The notes below the pieces were generated by a model that was not told the origin of the DNA, ran no database searches, and worked only from the letters and a program-made list of their open reading frames with translations. Positions 9,955-22,784 of a stretch of 64,000 nucleotides of DNA are shown piece after piece. Numbering within the stretch: the first letter of the stretch is position 1; each line of letters starts with the position of its first letter. The position numbers and the translations under genes are program-made. This DNA comes from Glebionis coronaria (Eukaryota > Streptophyta > Magnoliopsida > Asterales > Asteraceae): the NCBI GenBank assembly GCA_025667525.1, contig CM046879.1, positions 363,586,639 through 363,650,638 on the forward strand, written 5' to 3'.

Positions 9955-12444
9955 CTTACATGGGGCGGCCAAATACTCACTAACACCCTTAGGTGTCAAG
10001 TCCTTATGTAGCTACACTACACTTGTTACATGTAGCTTAACATGTAAGCTTACTCCATCCACTAACTTCACAAAACAACTAGCAACACAATACCATTCAT
10101 TTACACACATGCAAAACCTCATCAAACTCTCTCATCTCTCCCATTTTGGCCGTCTATATCCACCCCATAAACACCATTCATGATCAAAATTCAACCACAA
10201 ATCCTATGTTATTTACATATATGTTGAAGCCCTCTTGAAACCCTATAGATTGGTGGTGCTTATAACATCCAAGGAGGAGTTTTCAAAGTGTCATGGGGCT
10301 GATTTTCCACAATGAGTCCATGGAGCATGGTGGTCTTGAAGATGGTCTTGGCTATGCACAAGTTTCTCCATCAAATTCCATGTTTTCATCACAACCAACA
10401 TCAACTTGGTGGTATAAAGATTGTCCTCCTCAACTTCTTGTTATTTTGATTATGTAAACATGTATTTTATTTCCTATTGTATATATTTATGATGATTATA
10501 TGATGATAAAAATGTTATGTGGGGATTTGTTGTTGATAATCATGGATAAAAAGGTGAAAAACCATATGAAACAAGGTTAAAATCTTGATTAATTTACATG
10601 GCTGTATAAAACAGTAAAGAAACATGTTATGAACTGATGAAATAATGAAGTAGAATCCATTTACAGTAAGCTAAATGTCTTGTACACATGTGAGAGTTGG
10701 CCATGAAATGGAATCAAAATAATGAGTGAGATATGATCAAAACAAGTTTAGGGTATAAATCTAAAGTTACTGTTTTGGACGATTTTTAGAAAATATTTAG
10801 AAGATGAATCAACAGTAGCTATAGAAGAGTTAATTGTAGCACATATCATGTAGTTTATGTGATAAAAATTTGAGCTTCTATCTCCATGTAGAACTCAAGA
10901 TATGGCAGTTTTGGTGAAAGTGAAGTTAAAAATCAGATTTTGGAAAATAAAGAATAATACTATTATATAAGCACTCAAATTATAATGTATAAAATGAAAA
11001 AGTAAAACCCACTAACTTATAAAACTTATTTATATAAATATGTAAAAGGGTAAATGAAGGAATAACTTATATAAATGGTAGAGAAATAATACTTATAAGT
11101 TATAAAACTATAAACATTGTTTTTACGACTTTTTCGGCTATCGCCGTAAAATTAACGTTTTTGTTAAATAAAACTTAGATGGTTGGACCCGTCTAATGAA
11201 AACTTTATAAAACTTATATACTGATATATAAACATGTATAACAAGTAAAAACCGATAAAACCCGAACTATAGGACATACGGACGTTAACGGACTAAATTA
11301 ACGTTATTGGACTAACAATACAACAAAAATGGACAAAGACACTTATAAACTTATTATTGGGCTTAACCCATTTAGGCCCAACTTGTAAAGTTTAAATACT
11401 GATAATATAAGTGTTCAAAGGATTAAAACAAGTTAAGAACTTATAATAGGCTTATTGAACCTAACACACGTAAATGGGTAAAACTAGTAAACTAGTATAA
11501 AAGCTATCGACATATAACTCTAAAAAGAGTAAACGAGAATATGTAAACCCACTTGATCATCATATATATATAATCATCATATGTATACATAATTGTTATT
11601 TTTATAAAGTCATTGGACAAACGTCTAAGACCGAGTATTATTTGTCTAGGTTTCCGTGATTGAAGCGCGTACCGTACGTCCGAATTGCCGATAACCCGCC
11701 TTCCCACATCAACGTGAGTTCATAGCCTCGCACTCCTTTAAATGTTTTATAAATGCTTTATAAACCCGCGAGGGAGATAACATGTTAGTTTTTATAAAAG
11801 TTTGGACACCATTCGTCCCGATTGTTTGTTTATTGATTTTGGACCCAAATGATTGAATGACCCGATTGTATGACCCTATGAATGATTAAAGGACCCGATA
11901 CATGAAATAAAAATGGATTATTAAAGTTAGGTTATGTCACTAAAAGTCCCATTAGCATGAATTGTGAACTACCGGGAGTTGGTAGACGCTTATACATTTA
12001 ATAGTACTATTTGGGGACGATCACCCCAGTTCGCGCCTTGACGGTTGATCCCCGTCGTGCCACATTGATTGGTAAGCGAATTTATGTATGAGAAGATTTC
12101 AATAGCGTGACCTTTGTGACGACACGCTACTTTAGATGGGCAAAATTGGTATCAGGTTAGCTACCCGTTGTTGGTTTAGTAAGGTAACAATGTCATGCGG
12201 CTTGTAATAATCCAAAACTAACGAAATACTATTAGACGCTTCGAATTACGATGTATTGCCTGACTAGCAATACTGGGTCATACTATTGATATTATGATTG
12301 TATTTTGGTTTTCATAACCATATTCATATAACGGTTTTGAATTGATTTTATACAACGTCATAAGACGTATTGTATGATGTTTTTACGACATTGGCTCGTA
12401 TAATGATTTTTAAGGCAAATGCCTATATTATGATTTTCGATAAG

Positions 12445-12560
12445 GATTTGTATAAAAATGACTTTGGCTATTTTATGGCCTATTACAAAGATTTGTATAA
12501 AATGATTTTCGCTATTTTACGGCCTATTACAATGATTTGTATGAATTGATTTTTGGTACT
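12445..12560 (+). repeat. 45-bp tandem repeat in C1 5' LTR
   Basis: Units starting GATTTGTATAAAA at 12445 and 12490 are near-identical (both end GGCCTATTACAA), followed by a partial third unit at 12534. The same array appears in the other three C LTRs (near 21373, 25830 and 34662), so it predates the family split. Confidence 0.75.
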
Positions 12561-12918
12561 AATTTTATACCAAAGTTATACTTATGGAATTTACTAAACT
12601 CTATGAATTCACTCGGCGTTATCGCTGACCTTTTCTTTTAACATGTCTTATCTCAGGTACTTGAAGGTAATTCTCGGGAAGACGACAAGAATTCATGGCC
12701 CGCACTTAAACAATATTTTTCCATTCAAACACTTTGTAAAACTTTTGTATGCAATGTAATGACTTGGGACCGATGTAACTTTGTTGTTTATGAATGGAAA
12801 TGATTTAATATTAAACGACGCGATTTTTATGCGTTGTCTATGATGTGAGTAATGTGCTATCCCGTAACACCAACTAGTCTTCCGCTGTACTATGATGTAT
12901 AAATTTGGGGGTGTTACA

Positions 12919-15780
12919 GTTTGGTATCAGAGCTCTCGTTATAGAGAACGAAAGATTTTTAAAACTAAGGTTTTGAATAAAACTTTTCAAAATCTTTTAA
13001 CTATAAATATTTTTCTAAAATGTCTAAAAATCTTTTGACTATAACGGTGCCGAAGAATTCCCGATTTACCGACAAGGCAAGACTAAGAAGTGTTATTTTA
13101 ATATATATAACTTGGATTATATATATATGATGTAATTTTATTACATGATTGTTTGATGATTATTTTGATTTTTATACGAGGTATTTATACGACGTCGATT
13201 GTCACAAGTAACCCTAAATCCCCTAGTAAATTAATCGAAGCTATTCTCGTAGGAATTCTAGCTATCCTAGATCTAAACCAAGTTGTGGATATTTATGATC
13301 CCAACAAATGGTTGATATTCGTAGAAATGTAGATATTAGTTGATTATGATGTTGAAAAAGAATTGGCGAGATTAAATCTGATATCGATGTCATGACGATC
13401 TTTTCTTATAGAGTGGAGTTTGACAAAACGTTACCACCTAGAAAGATGTCATCTGATTCGTTGTCATCCAATTCTTAAATTGAAATCGAAAGGGTGAATG
13501 TTGCACTTGAGGCTGTTATTGGAACCATTACCCAAAAGCCTCATGCCACTAATACCTTTCCGAGAAGTCTAGTTGAATGATCAAGTCATTTCATATTAAT
13601 GACTCATTTGATAATTATTGTTGTAAGAGCTAATAGGATTGGAAATTAAGTGTTGATTCATATTGAGATTGTATTGCCTTTACAAGGCCGAAGAATAAGG
13701 TTGTAAGTATTGGAAGAATGAAGTAGGATATCGAATTGAGTATAAAATTGGTTGAAACTTGAATAAAGAAAAATTTAACCTGTATGGAATATGAGATTGT
13801 TAAGAGGAAATTATTAAGTCATGTGATTGAATTATAAGGTTTTAAATGATTGTAGGTTCGTGTTAAAGGTTGTTCCTAGGCCATTGTCCAATGATGAGGA
13901 TGCCCAGTGTCCAATAAATAAATTGAAGAAATCTTCTTCTGAATTGGGACCGATGGATCTTCCGGGACAGGCAGGACACCTAATGACTCTTGTAGATTAG
14001 TATTCATTGAGGTATCTTTGAAAATAATCCCTAACTTAACTGAGACTTCAGTTGGTAGGATGAGATATTGGAATTGTATGACATAGTGACACATAATGTG
14101 TTACGGTACAATTTAACTTGTTTGTGATTAATGAAAAGACTACCTATGATTGCTAAATTCTACATGTATCGATGTTATCTATCTTTTCTTGCTTCATCCT
14201 AATGTTCACATTAGTGATGCAACCATTGAACAAGTACTCGTCTCGATTTGAGTTACGTTGTGGATTATTCTTTTTGAGTGCCATCGAGATCATGAACCTC
14301 ATGATTAATTGGCTAAGCTCATTTCCTATCATATCGTAGTTAGTTCTTGGTGAACAAGCTTTCATCACTCTTCTGCAGATCACACATTGTTTTTATAAAG
14401 TTAAAACAGTATCCTTTGAGAAATTTAATTTTCATCACTATAAGGATTATTCGAAGTAAGATTTATAAGTGATTGTTATCAAAGTAAAGTTGTTTAAGAA
14501 ACGCTTTTGAAAACTTAATTTTTTTCATAACAAAGGAAATCTTTGTAAAATTTATTTTTGATTCTTATCTAAGAATTAAGCATGAAAATGATTTTACTAT
14601 AAACATGGATGATAAAACTTTGACGAACTGAGTATTGCATCGTTAATCTTGAAATTGTATATAGTTGCGCGCCTACATACAATTTGGAATGGACCATGCA
14701 AGGCTGATTAGTAGTCACCATAAAACTAATGAATAAACACTACATTTTCTTTGAAGATTGTGAATGATTAAATTTTATGAGATCTGCAAAAAGTGAAAAA
14801 TAGGGACATAATGTTAGGGACACCTACATATGTGCCTGTAGCATCTATTCTTCTGAGCCGAATTTACTCATCTGTGGAAATTGTCTTATTTGACAATTGA
14901 CAATTCTTTCTTGTCCAATTCCCCTGTAGTAAGATTCTTAGGAAAAGTATCTGATTACCGTGTGTTGATACACGACTGGATGTATCGACATTCATATCAT
15001 TTCTTTTGATCTGGTTTCATTTGAATGACCTGGGTAACGATCCGAGGAGCTTTCGAATGCGTACTCAAATTATGAAAACATGGGATATATTCATATTCGT
15101 TAAATGTTTTCGTCTGTATCTGATTTGAAATTCTCTCGCGTAGATTATGCGTTGACCTTACTCTTTTAATAGTAGTTGTGTATCCTAACATCCCTGAAAT
15201 TATGAAGGATTATGAGTTATTGATAGTCTTTTGAGAAGTTCACATCTTATCAACGGTGATGAAACTGGAAAGTTGATAATTCCAGTAGAATAAATTGATT
15301 GATTATGACATGACGACATTGTCTTAATTGATGGGAACTCGAGTAGAATTCCCCTAAATGATAAGATGTTGATTATCAAAAGCGATCTAAATAATTCTGG
15401 ATGGATGACTATATCCTGTATAAAAACTTGAAATATTACCGTGAATGGTTGTGAACTAGTTATAAATATTATAATCTAGAAAGAACTTAAAAGGAATTTA
15501 TTAAAAGATATTTATGTTATCTGAAACTTTAGGAAGTATTTATTGGTGAATTACCTAGACTTTCGCCATTAAGGCAAGTTGAAATTAGTATTGATTATAT
15601 TCCCGGTGCTGCACTTGCGGCTTATGCACTATACGTCAGCACCATCTGAATTAAAGGAATTACCGTACGACTGAGGAAGTTGTCGGAGAAAGATTTTATT
15701 ATACCAAGCCTGTCATCCTGAAGAGCTATGGTGTTATCTTTCCTTATATTTATAGATTACTGTGAATGAGTAAATTGACA
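12919..15780 (+). pseudogene. C1 internal region, gag and protease zone, unrecognisable
   Basis: Expected to hold gag and protease. A possible gag start at about 13020 (ATG TCT AAA AAT CTT...) runs only a few dozen codons. No zinc knuckle or protease motif could be read in any frame. The stretch is nevertheless collinear with 26294-29120 in C2, with small indels, so it is inherited family sequence and not random filler. A short (AT)n run lies near 13103-13130. Confidence 0.6.
12922..12933 (+). other. Primer binding site, initiator tRNA-Met, C1
   Basis: TGGTATCAGAGC, the classic plant iMet-complementary PBS, four bases after the LTR end TTACA. C2 has TGGTACCAGAGC (one substitution). Confidence 0.92.
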
Positions 15781-15839
15781 ATCGAAAACGATATCCATAA
15801 CTCGAAATGGAAGATTTGTTCGATCATTTACAAGGTTTT

Positions 15840-16100
15840 TAAGATTTGATCCGTGGCATGGTTATCATCAACTTCGCATCTGCGAAAGAGATTATCTATT
15901 CCAATCACTACATCCGGTACTTGTAATGAACTTTATGAGTTTCACGTGATGTCGTTTGGATTGACAATGCACATGTAGTATTCATAAATTCGGTGAATCA
16001 CGTGTGTAGGCTGTAATTTGATAAATTCATGCTCGTGATCATTAAGGATTATATGTTTGTTTATAAGAATAAGAATGAAGTTAATAATTATTTATAGACT
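15840..16100 (+). pseudogene. C1 reverse transcriptase relic
   Basis: Readable pieces, with stops and frame changes between them: GYHQLRI (about 15858), YEFHVMSFGLT (about 15930-15965) corresponding to the usual [15 protein letters not shown], and FMLVIIKDYMFVYKNKNE (about 16027-16080) corresponding to the catalytic [19 protein letters not shown]. The catalytic IDD is IKD here, so polymerisation by this protein is not expected even if it were translated. C2 shows IKN at the same place. Confidence 0.75.
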
Positions 16101-16859
16101 GCCCTGAATTGGCCGAACGATAAAAACATGTACCTTAAATATTTAACATGTGATTAAGGACTTAATCTTTTATAAGATTTAACCGTGTGATTAATAGGTA
16201 ATGGAAGCTATAATGACTTTTCAAAGATTAGAACCATTAACGCTTAGGGATTAAAAACTTAATCCTTTACATAAAATGACCATTGGATTAATAATGGTAA
16301 AATGTATGCATATAGACTCTTCAAAATTGAGAGCCCTTTTAAGATTTTGGATTCTACCAAAAAGAAAGTGCAAATATATTTTGACAAATATGTTAACAAA
16401 GGATTTTAAGGGATTATTCCCTTATACATAAACAATTTAACTAAACTTCTGTTTAGGGGTAAATGTTTGTGTATACTTTTAGACAACTAAGAGGAATTGA
16501 GGAAACTATATAAAACATGATTTGAAATTTGAAACGATAATTTACGCTTTTCAAACTAAAGAAAATTTTGACCAAAGTATAAACAAAGATTTTTCAAACA
16601 TTTACGAATCTTATTAAATATTTTCGATAAATCAACCAAAAATCTTGTTAATTAAATTCAAATTTATTTTTGAACAATTTATATAATTGGTCGAACTAAG
16701 AAATTTAAAACTTTTACGCTTCATAAAAATTAACTAATAATTATTTAATTAATTATGATAATTATCGACGCTTTAGACGACGGATTGAGTAAAACGGATA
16801 AACATGATAAGTTGAGACGAAACTAAAATATAGGAGATATGAAGAAAGAAGTTTTTGAC

Positions 16860-16935
16860 ATTTATTTCTTAAAGAAAGTGAATGTAATTTCTGACGCATT
16901 ATGTAGAAAAGATAAAGAACCAGTTAGGACATGTT
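16860..16935 (+). pseudogene. C1 RNase H C-terminal relic
   Basis: VNVISDALCRKDKEPVRT can be read at about 16880-16932 and corresponds to the usual ANVVADALSRK end of Tekay RNase H. The last catalytic Asp is retained in C1. Little else of RNase H is recognisable. The C2 equivalent is at about 30155-30210. Confidence 0.65.
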
Positions 16936-17189
16936 CCTTAATAATGAAGGTGCAAAATAAAGTGCCGAATAATATAAAATAAACGATGCTTGTAAGAAGG
17001 ATAATATGGATGATAAAAAGGTTTCAACGCTAATGTGAACCAACAGATTTGAGAAGCCAATGGCGTTAAAAGTATAAAAGACCACATGTGATTGTCTAAA
17101 TATGGAGGATTGTAAGATATAGCTATGTTGGAATTTGTAAGTATAAGTATTATATTTATGTCATTTCTGACTAAAAGTATCTTTGTCGG

Positions 17190-17552
17190 AAGAAGTTGTA
17201 CTAATGGCAAATTATGAAGGCAGACATCGCCTCATACATTAGTAAACGTTTAGCTATTGCAAAGGTCATCATCTAAAATTGATTCGATTTGGGTCATCGT
17301 CGACAGACTGACCAAATCTGCAAATATCATTCTCGTTAATGATAAATGCAAAAGAGTTATGTAAACATAGTGTGCCTGTATCGATCATCTATATATCAAG
17401 ATCTTCGCTTCGCATCAGATTTCCAGAGATTTGCTCAGAAATCATTGAGATCGAACCTTGATGAGAGTACTATGTACCATCCCAAATCGAAGGGACGAGG
17501 TAAAGTAACGATACAGAGTAATATAAGTGCTATTTTGTGTTTGAATGATTGA
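17190..17552 (+). pseudogene. C1 integrase relic, all three catalytic acids lost
   Basis: Pieces in order: MKADIA.YISK.LAIAKVI (zinc-domain end, about 17212-17272), then directly [16 protein letters not shown] (17281-17330), then YQDLRFASDFQRFAQKSLRSNL and STMYHPKSKGRGKVTIQ (17395-17512). The segment that should carry the first catalytic Asp (WxxIxMDFVTxLP) is absent, the second Asp (SDRD) reads YQD, and the catalytic Glu in TDGQSERTIQ reads Lys (AAA, 17502-17504). C2 carries the same three changes, so they arose before the two copies separated. Confidence 0.8.
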
Positions 17553-18089
17553 CCTTTGGTAATAGACAATATAATCGTTTTCCTTTGGAGAGATTATCAT
17601 TGATAATTATCGTATTAGGATTGAGATCGAATCTTGTTAGGATCTAAATCTTAGAGCATCTATAAGCAGGAGTTGTGATGAAGACATCCGACATACACCC
17701 ACTGTGAGTTGGACATGTCTCTTAGGTTTAAGGTTTCCTATGATGGCGAACCTATCCTTGCAAAATACCCGACCCGCGAGATCTGAAATGATTGTTGAAA
17801 TTAGGATTTGATTATTAACTGCCGATAGTGGGCAGGAGGTTATGTGAATGTGAAATGTAGATCTTGAAGTGCCAAATGGGTAGCGAAGTTATGCCACAAA
17901 ATTTTAAACTTGGAAAAATGAATTCATGATCTGACAAATCATGGGATATAAGTCCCCGTTGTTTGGGACCATTGAGATGATGTAAAAGTTGGGATTGAAA
18001 GGCATATAAGCTGGATCTACCCTAGGACTTCAAAGACTGCGTAAATTATGTTTCGTAAATCGAACTTGATGGAATATCTATCAAGTGAG

Positions 18090-18300
18090 AATCTGATTAT
18101 TCTTAGTAGAGCTTAGATCGGCGAAAAGTTGCATTCATCAAAAACCCGTGAACATCATGGATAGAGAAAGTAAGTCAACATTTAGCCTGATCTTATTCCC
18201 GTAGTTATGTTTGATGAAACTCGCGTATTATAATGGATTACACTTGTGAGAAAAGACCGAGTGTGGAGGAAATACCCACATGGCTTTAACTCTATAAGAA
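18090..18300 (+). pseudogene. C1 integrase C-terminal / chromodomain-like relic
   Basis: Frame read with stops: IGEKLH, LIPVVMF, EKRPSVEE/RKYPHGF-like ends match the Tekay C-terminus that reads EEPVEIMDREVK...IPIVKVRWNSRRGPEFTWERED...KYPHLF. The trailing segment to 18340 (EDKDPV) also follows the family pattern before the PPT. This supports assigning the element to chromovirus Tekay. The aromatic residues needed for methyl-lysine binding cannot be confirmed. Confidence 0.6.
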
Positions 18301-18339
18301 GCGAGTAGTAAGGTAAGATGATCTTTGAGGACAAAGATC

Positions 18340-18357
18340 CTGTTTAGGGGTAAATGC
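18340..18357 (+). other. C1 polypurine tract region
   Basis: GTTTAGGGGTAAATGC immediately before the 3' LTR; an identical string precedes the C2 3' LTR (about 31606-31622). GTTTAGGGG is the purine core, though not a pure run. Confidence 0.6.
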
Positions 18358-21300
18358 TGTGACAATCCGTCAATTTACAGTTGATATTTTATTCTCAATA
18401 TTATTTAAAAACAATTTACAATATGAACTCACATATTTTTGGGAAGAAATTTGGATTTACGTCTTGAAGTAGCATCGACTACGTTTAAACCGGAGGATTA
18501 CGTTACGTGCTTACGTTTACGTACACCGTCTTTGGTGACAGTCCGACATTTTAGAAAATAAATTTGTCCATGAATATTATTTTGGATTTTTAAATTTGTG
18601 TTGGTTCATAAACTCACAAATTTACGAGAAGAGATTAGGACTTACGATTTTATTTTAACGTCCTTTACGACTAAACCGGAAACCTTAGGATTACGTATTT
18701 ACGTTTTCGAACTCCGTTTTTGATGAAACAATTTTTATTGGATTCGTTTTGTGACGTTGATTCATAATTTATAAAAACGTTTTTCGTAAAACGACCCGAG
18801 GGCACGCAAATCGAGGAAACTAGAATCGAGGAATACCCGTAAACTAGTGAGATGGGACAAAATACATTGTCCCACCCCACTAGCTTACATGGGGCGGCCA
18901 AATACTCACTAACACCCTTAGGTGTCAAGTCCTTATGTAGCTACACTACACTTGTTACATGTAGCTTAACATGTAAGCTTACTCCATCCACTAACTTCAC
19001 AAAACAACTAGCAACACAATACCATTCATTTACACACATGCAAAACCTCATCAAATCTCTCATCTCTCCCATTTTGGCCGTCTATATCCACCCCATAAAC
19101 ACCATTCATGATCAAAATTCAACCACAAATCCTATGTTATTTACATATATGTTGAAGCCCTCTTGAAACCCTATAGATTGGTGGTGCTTATAACATCCAA
19201 GGAGGAGTTTTCGAAGTGTCATGGGGCTGATTTTCCACAATGAGTCCATGGAGCATGGTGGTCTTGAAGATGGTCTTGGCTATGCACAAGTTTCTCCATC
19301 AAATTCCATGTTTTCATCACAACCAACATCAACTTGGTGGTATAAAGATTGTCCTCCTCAACTTCTTGTTATTTTGATTATGTAAACATGTATTTTATTT
19401 CCTATTGTATATATTTATGATGATTATATGATGATAAAAATGTTATGTGGGGATTTGTTGTTGATAATCATGGATAAAAAGGTGAAAAACCATATGAAAC
19501 AAGGTTAAAATCTTGATTAATTTACATGGCTGTATAAAACAGTAAAGAAACATGTTATGAACTGATGAAATAATGAAGTAGGATCCATTTACAGTAAGCT
19601 AAATGTCTTGTACACATGTGAGAGTTGGCCATGCAATGGAATCAAAATAATGAGTGAGATATGATCAAAACAAGTTTAGGGTATAAATCTGAAGTTACTG
19701 TTTTGGACGATTTTTAGAAAATATTTAAAAGATGATTCAACAGTAGCTATAGAAGAGTTAATTGTAGCACATATCATGTAGTTTATGTGATAAAAATTTG
19801 AGCTTCTATCTCCATGTAGAACTCAAGATATGGCAGTTTTGGTGAAAGTGAAGTTAAAAATCAGATTTTGGAAAATAAAGAATAATACTATTATATAAGC
19901 ACTCAAATTATAATGTATAAAATGAAAAAGTAAAACCCACTAACTTATAAAACTTATTTATATAAATATGTAAAAGGGTAAATGAAGGAATAACTTATAT
20001 AAATGGTAGAGAAATAATACTTATAAGTTATAAAACTATAAACATTGTTTTTACGACTTTTTCGGCTATCGCCGTAAAATTAACGTTTTTGTTAAATAAA
20101 ACTTAGATGGTTGGACCCGTCTAATGAAAACTTTATAAAACTTATATACTGATATATAAACATGTATAACAAGTAAAAACCGATAAAACCCGAACTATAG
20201 GACATACGGACGTTAACGGACTAAATTAACGTTATTGGACTAACAATACAACAAAAATGGACAAAGACACTTATAAACTTATTATTGGGCTTAACCCATT
20301 TAGGCCCAACTTGTAAAGTTTAAATACTGATAATATAAGTGTTCAAAGGATTAAAACAAGTTAAGAACTTATAATAGGCTTATTGAACCTAACACACGTA
20401 AATGGGTAAAACTAGTAAACTAGTATAAAAGCTATCGACATATAACTCTAAAAAGAGTAAACGAGAATATGTAAACCCACTTGATCATCATATATATATA
20501 ATCATCATATGTATACATAATTGTTATTTTTATAAAGTCATTGGACAAACGTCTAAGACCGAGTATTATTTGTCTAGGTTTCCGTGATTGAAGCGCGTAC
20601 CGTACGTCCGAATTGCCGATAACCCGCCTTCCCACATCAACGTGAGTTCATAGCCTCGCACTCCTTTAAATGTTTTATAAATGCTTTATAAACCCGCGAG
20701 GGAGATAACATGTTAGTTTTTATAAAAGTTTGGACACCATTCGTCCCGATTGTTTGTTTATTGATTTTGGACCCGAATGATTGAATGACCCGATTGTATG
20801 ACCCTATGAATGATTAAAGGACCCGATAGATGAAATAAAAATGGATTATTAAAGTTAGGTTATGTCACTAAAAGTCCCATTAGCATGAATTGTGAACTAC
20901 CGGGAGTTGTTAGACGCTTATACATTTAATAGTACTATTTGGGGACGATCACCCCAGTTCGCGCCTTGACGGTTGATCCCCGTCGTGCCACATTGATTGG
21001 TAAGCGAATTTATGTATGAGAAGATTTCAATAGCGTGACCTTTGTGACGACACGCTACTTTAGATGGGCAAAATTGGTATCGGGTTAGCTACCCGTTGTT
21101 GGTTTAGTAAGGTAACAATGTCATGCGGCTTGTAATAATCCAAAACTAACGAAATACTATTAGACGCTTCGAATTACGATGTATTGCCTGACTAGCAATA
21201 CTGGGTCATACTATTGATATTATGATTGTATTTTGGTTTTCATAACCATATTCATATAACGGTTTTTAATTGATTTTATACAACGTCATAAGACGTATTG

Positions 21301-21846
21301 TATGATGTTTTTACGACATTGGCTCGTATAATGATTTTTAAGGCAAATGCCTATATTATGATTTTCGATAAGGATTTGTATAAAAATGACTTTGGCTATT
21401 TTATGGCCTATTACAAAGATTTGTATAAAATAATTTTGGCTATTTTACGGCCTATTACAATGATTTGTATGAATTGATTTTTGGTACTAATTTTATACCA
21501 AAGTTATACTTATGGAATTTACTAAACTCTATGAATTCACTCGGCGTTATCGCTGACCTTTTCTTTTAACATGTCTTATCTCAGGTACTTGAAGGTAATT
21601 CTCGGGAAGACGACAAGAATTCATGGCCCGCACTTAAACAATATTTTTCCATTCAAACACTTTGTAAAACTTTTGTATGCAATGTAATGACTTGGGACCG
21701 ATGTAACTTTGTTGTTTATGAATGGAAATGATTTAATATTAAACGACGCGATTTTTATGCGTTGTCTATGATGTGAGTAATGTGCTATCCCGTAACACCA
21801 ACTAGTCTTCCGCTGTACTATGATGTATAAATTTGGGGGTGTTACA
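18358..21846 (+). repeat. C1 3' LTR (3489 bp)
   Basis: Near-identical partner of 9427-12918. Differences seen by eye are about 15 substitutions and a few 1-3 base indels, for example loss of CAA near 18497. Ends GGGGGTGTTACA. Confidence 0.95.
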
Positions 21847-21851
21847 ATAAG
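21847..21851. repeat. Target-site duplication ATAAG (right copy) of C1
   Basis: Repeats 9422-9426 and continues into TGTATTTCAAATC, the Athila LTR sequence. Confidence 0.95.
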
Positions 21852-22784
21852 TGTATTTCAAATCAATTTAAAACACATTAACAAGTATAATATGCAGATT
21901 TGAACAAGATTAAACCACAAATTCAGCAAGAACACAAGTAGCACACAAAATCACCAAAAAATCCAGATTTTTAACAAATTTTAGGTAGAATGGTGCAAAC
22001 CTCATGGATGTACATCCACACCCACGAATTTTGAGCTTATGTGCTAGCAAGAACAAGCACAAGCTTCCACAATAAACCCTGCTAAGATTCAACAAAGTTA
22101 GAAGCAAAGTATAAAAATCAGAAAAGTGACCAAGCCTTGATTAATGCAACTCTTGTACCCCACACTTGATTATCCCCAAGTTATAAGCTTCACAACACCT
22201 TGATATCACAATATCAAGATGCTATTATCAGCTTTATAGACAAGAATCCCAAGGTGTACCAAGAAACTTAGCAAAATATCAAGCTATAGGAAAATGTGCA
22301 AACTTTTGTACATTCCTTGTGAAAACGTTTTGAGATTCAGGTTTTAGCAAAAAATAAACAATATTAAGCAGGAAATAACAATGGCACTTGAGTTTTCTTC
22401 AAAGATTCAAACACATTTCATTAATATGAAACTGGATTTACAAAACTTTGAACAAAGGAAAATTCAAGAGCAAAAAGTAATGGACTGAGTCCTATGCCTT
22501 TTATAGGCTTACAATGAACTAGTGAAAGCTAAAAAACGTAACCCTAATTGGTGGTGAAGTCCCAGAAATGCCCTTGAGGGTTTTTGGCATTTTGAAGATC
22601 ATGTGACTGATTTTTGTATTGTTGTGGAGCTGGCAAGGAGAAAATTGCATCCAATGGCCTTGGTTAAGCTTAACTTCCAAGCAATGTCGTGGAACGTTGG
22701 ATGACTGTCCAAGTTTTGGCTTCTTGTTCTAATGTGAAAAAGCAGGGGAATCATGTGTCCAAGGTGGTGATGTGGCAAGCATTT
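21852..22784 (-). repeat. Athila-1 3' LTR, segment 2 (between C1 and C2)
   Basis: Matches about 46690-47640 of the other LTR. No coding content; small open frames are chance. The last five bases, CATTT (22780-22784), are the left TSD copy of C2. Confidence 0.92.

Larger units (their letters stand above)
9427..12918 (+). repeat. C1 5' LTR (3492 bp)
   Basis: Starts TGTGACAATCCG, ends GGGGGTGTTACA. No coding content. Contents: a 40-bp hairpin (9915-9954), a CT-rich leader-like zone (about 10080-10150), an AT-rich middle, a conserved GAACTACCGGGAGTTGG...GACGGTTGATCC block (about 11965-12050) that is distantly shared with the LTR of element D, and a 45-bp tandem repeat (12445-12560). Confidence 0.95.
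9427..21846 (+). mobile_element. Family-C Ty3/gypsy element, copy C1 (Tekay-like, non-autonomous)
   Basis: 12.4-kb complete element with LTRs 9427-12918 and 18358-21846, initiator-Met tRNA primer site, decayed pol and 5-bp TSD. The LTRs differ at roughly 17-20 places in 3.49 kb by eye (about 0.5%), so insertion is recent. The internal 5.4 kb has no ORF beyond about 90 codons. Collinear relics of RT, RNase H, integrase and a chromodomain-like C-terminus can be read, with the same inactivating changes as in C2. It probably moves using enzymes of an autonomous relative. Confidence 0.93.

Noticed and set aside
9742..9999. 85-codon minus-strand frame, also at 18671-18928 and 31948-32205
   Set aside because: It is antisense in the LTR and is shared because LTR copies are near-identical. 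In the C2 5' LTR the frame is broken, its N-terminus falls in the swapped block, and no domain is recognisable.
11496..11503. TATAAAAG in C1 LTR as the promoter
   Set aside because: The C2 LTRs read TATGAACG there, and the CT-rich leader-like zone lies about 1.4 kb upstream near 10080-10150. No supporting context.
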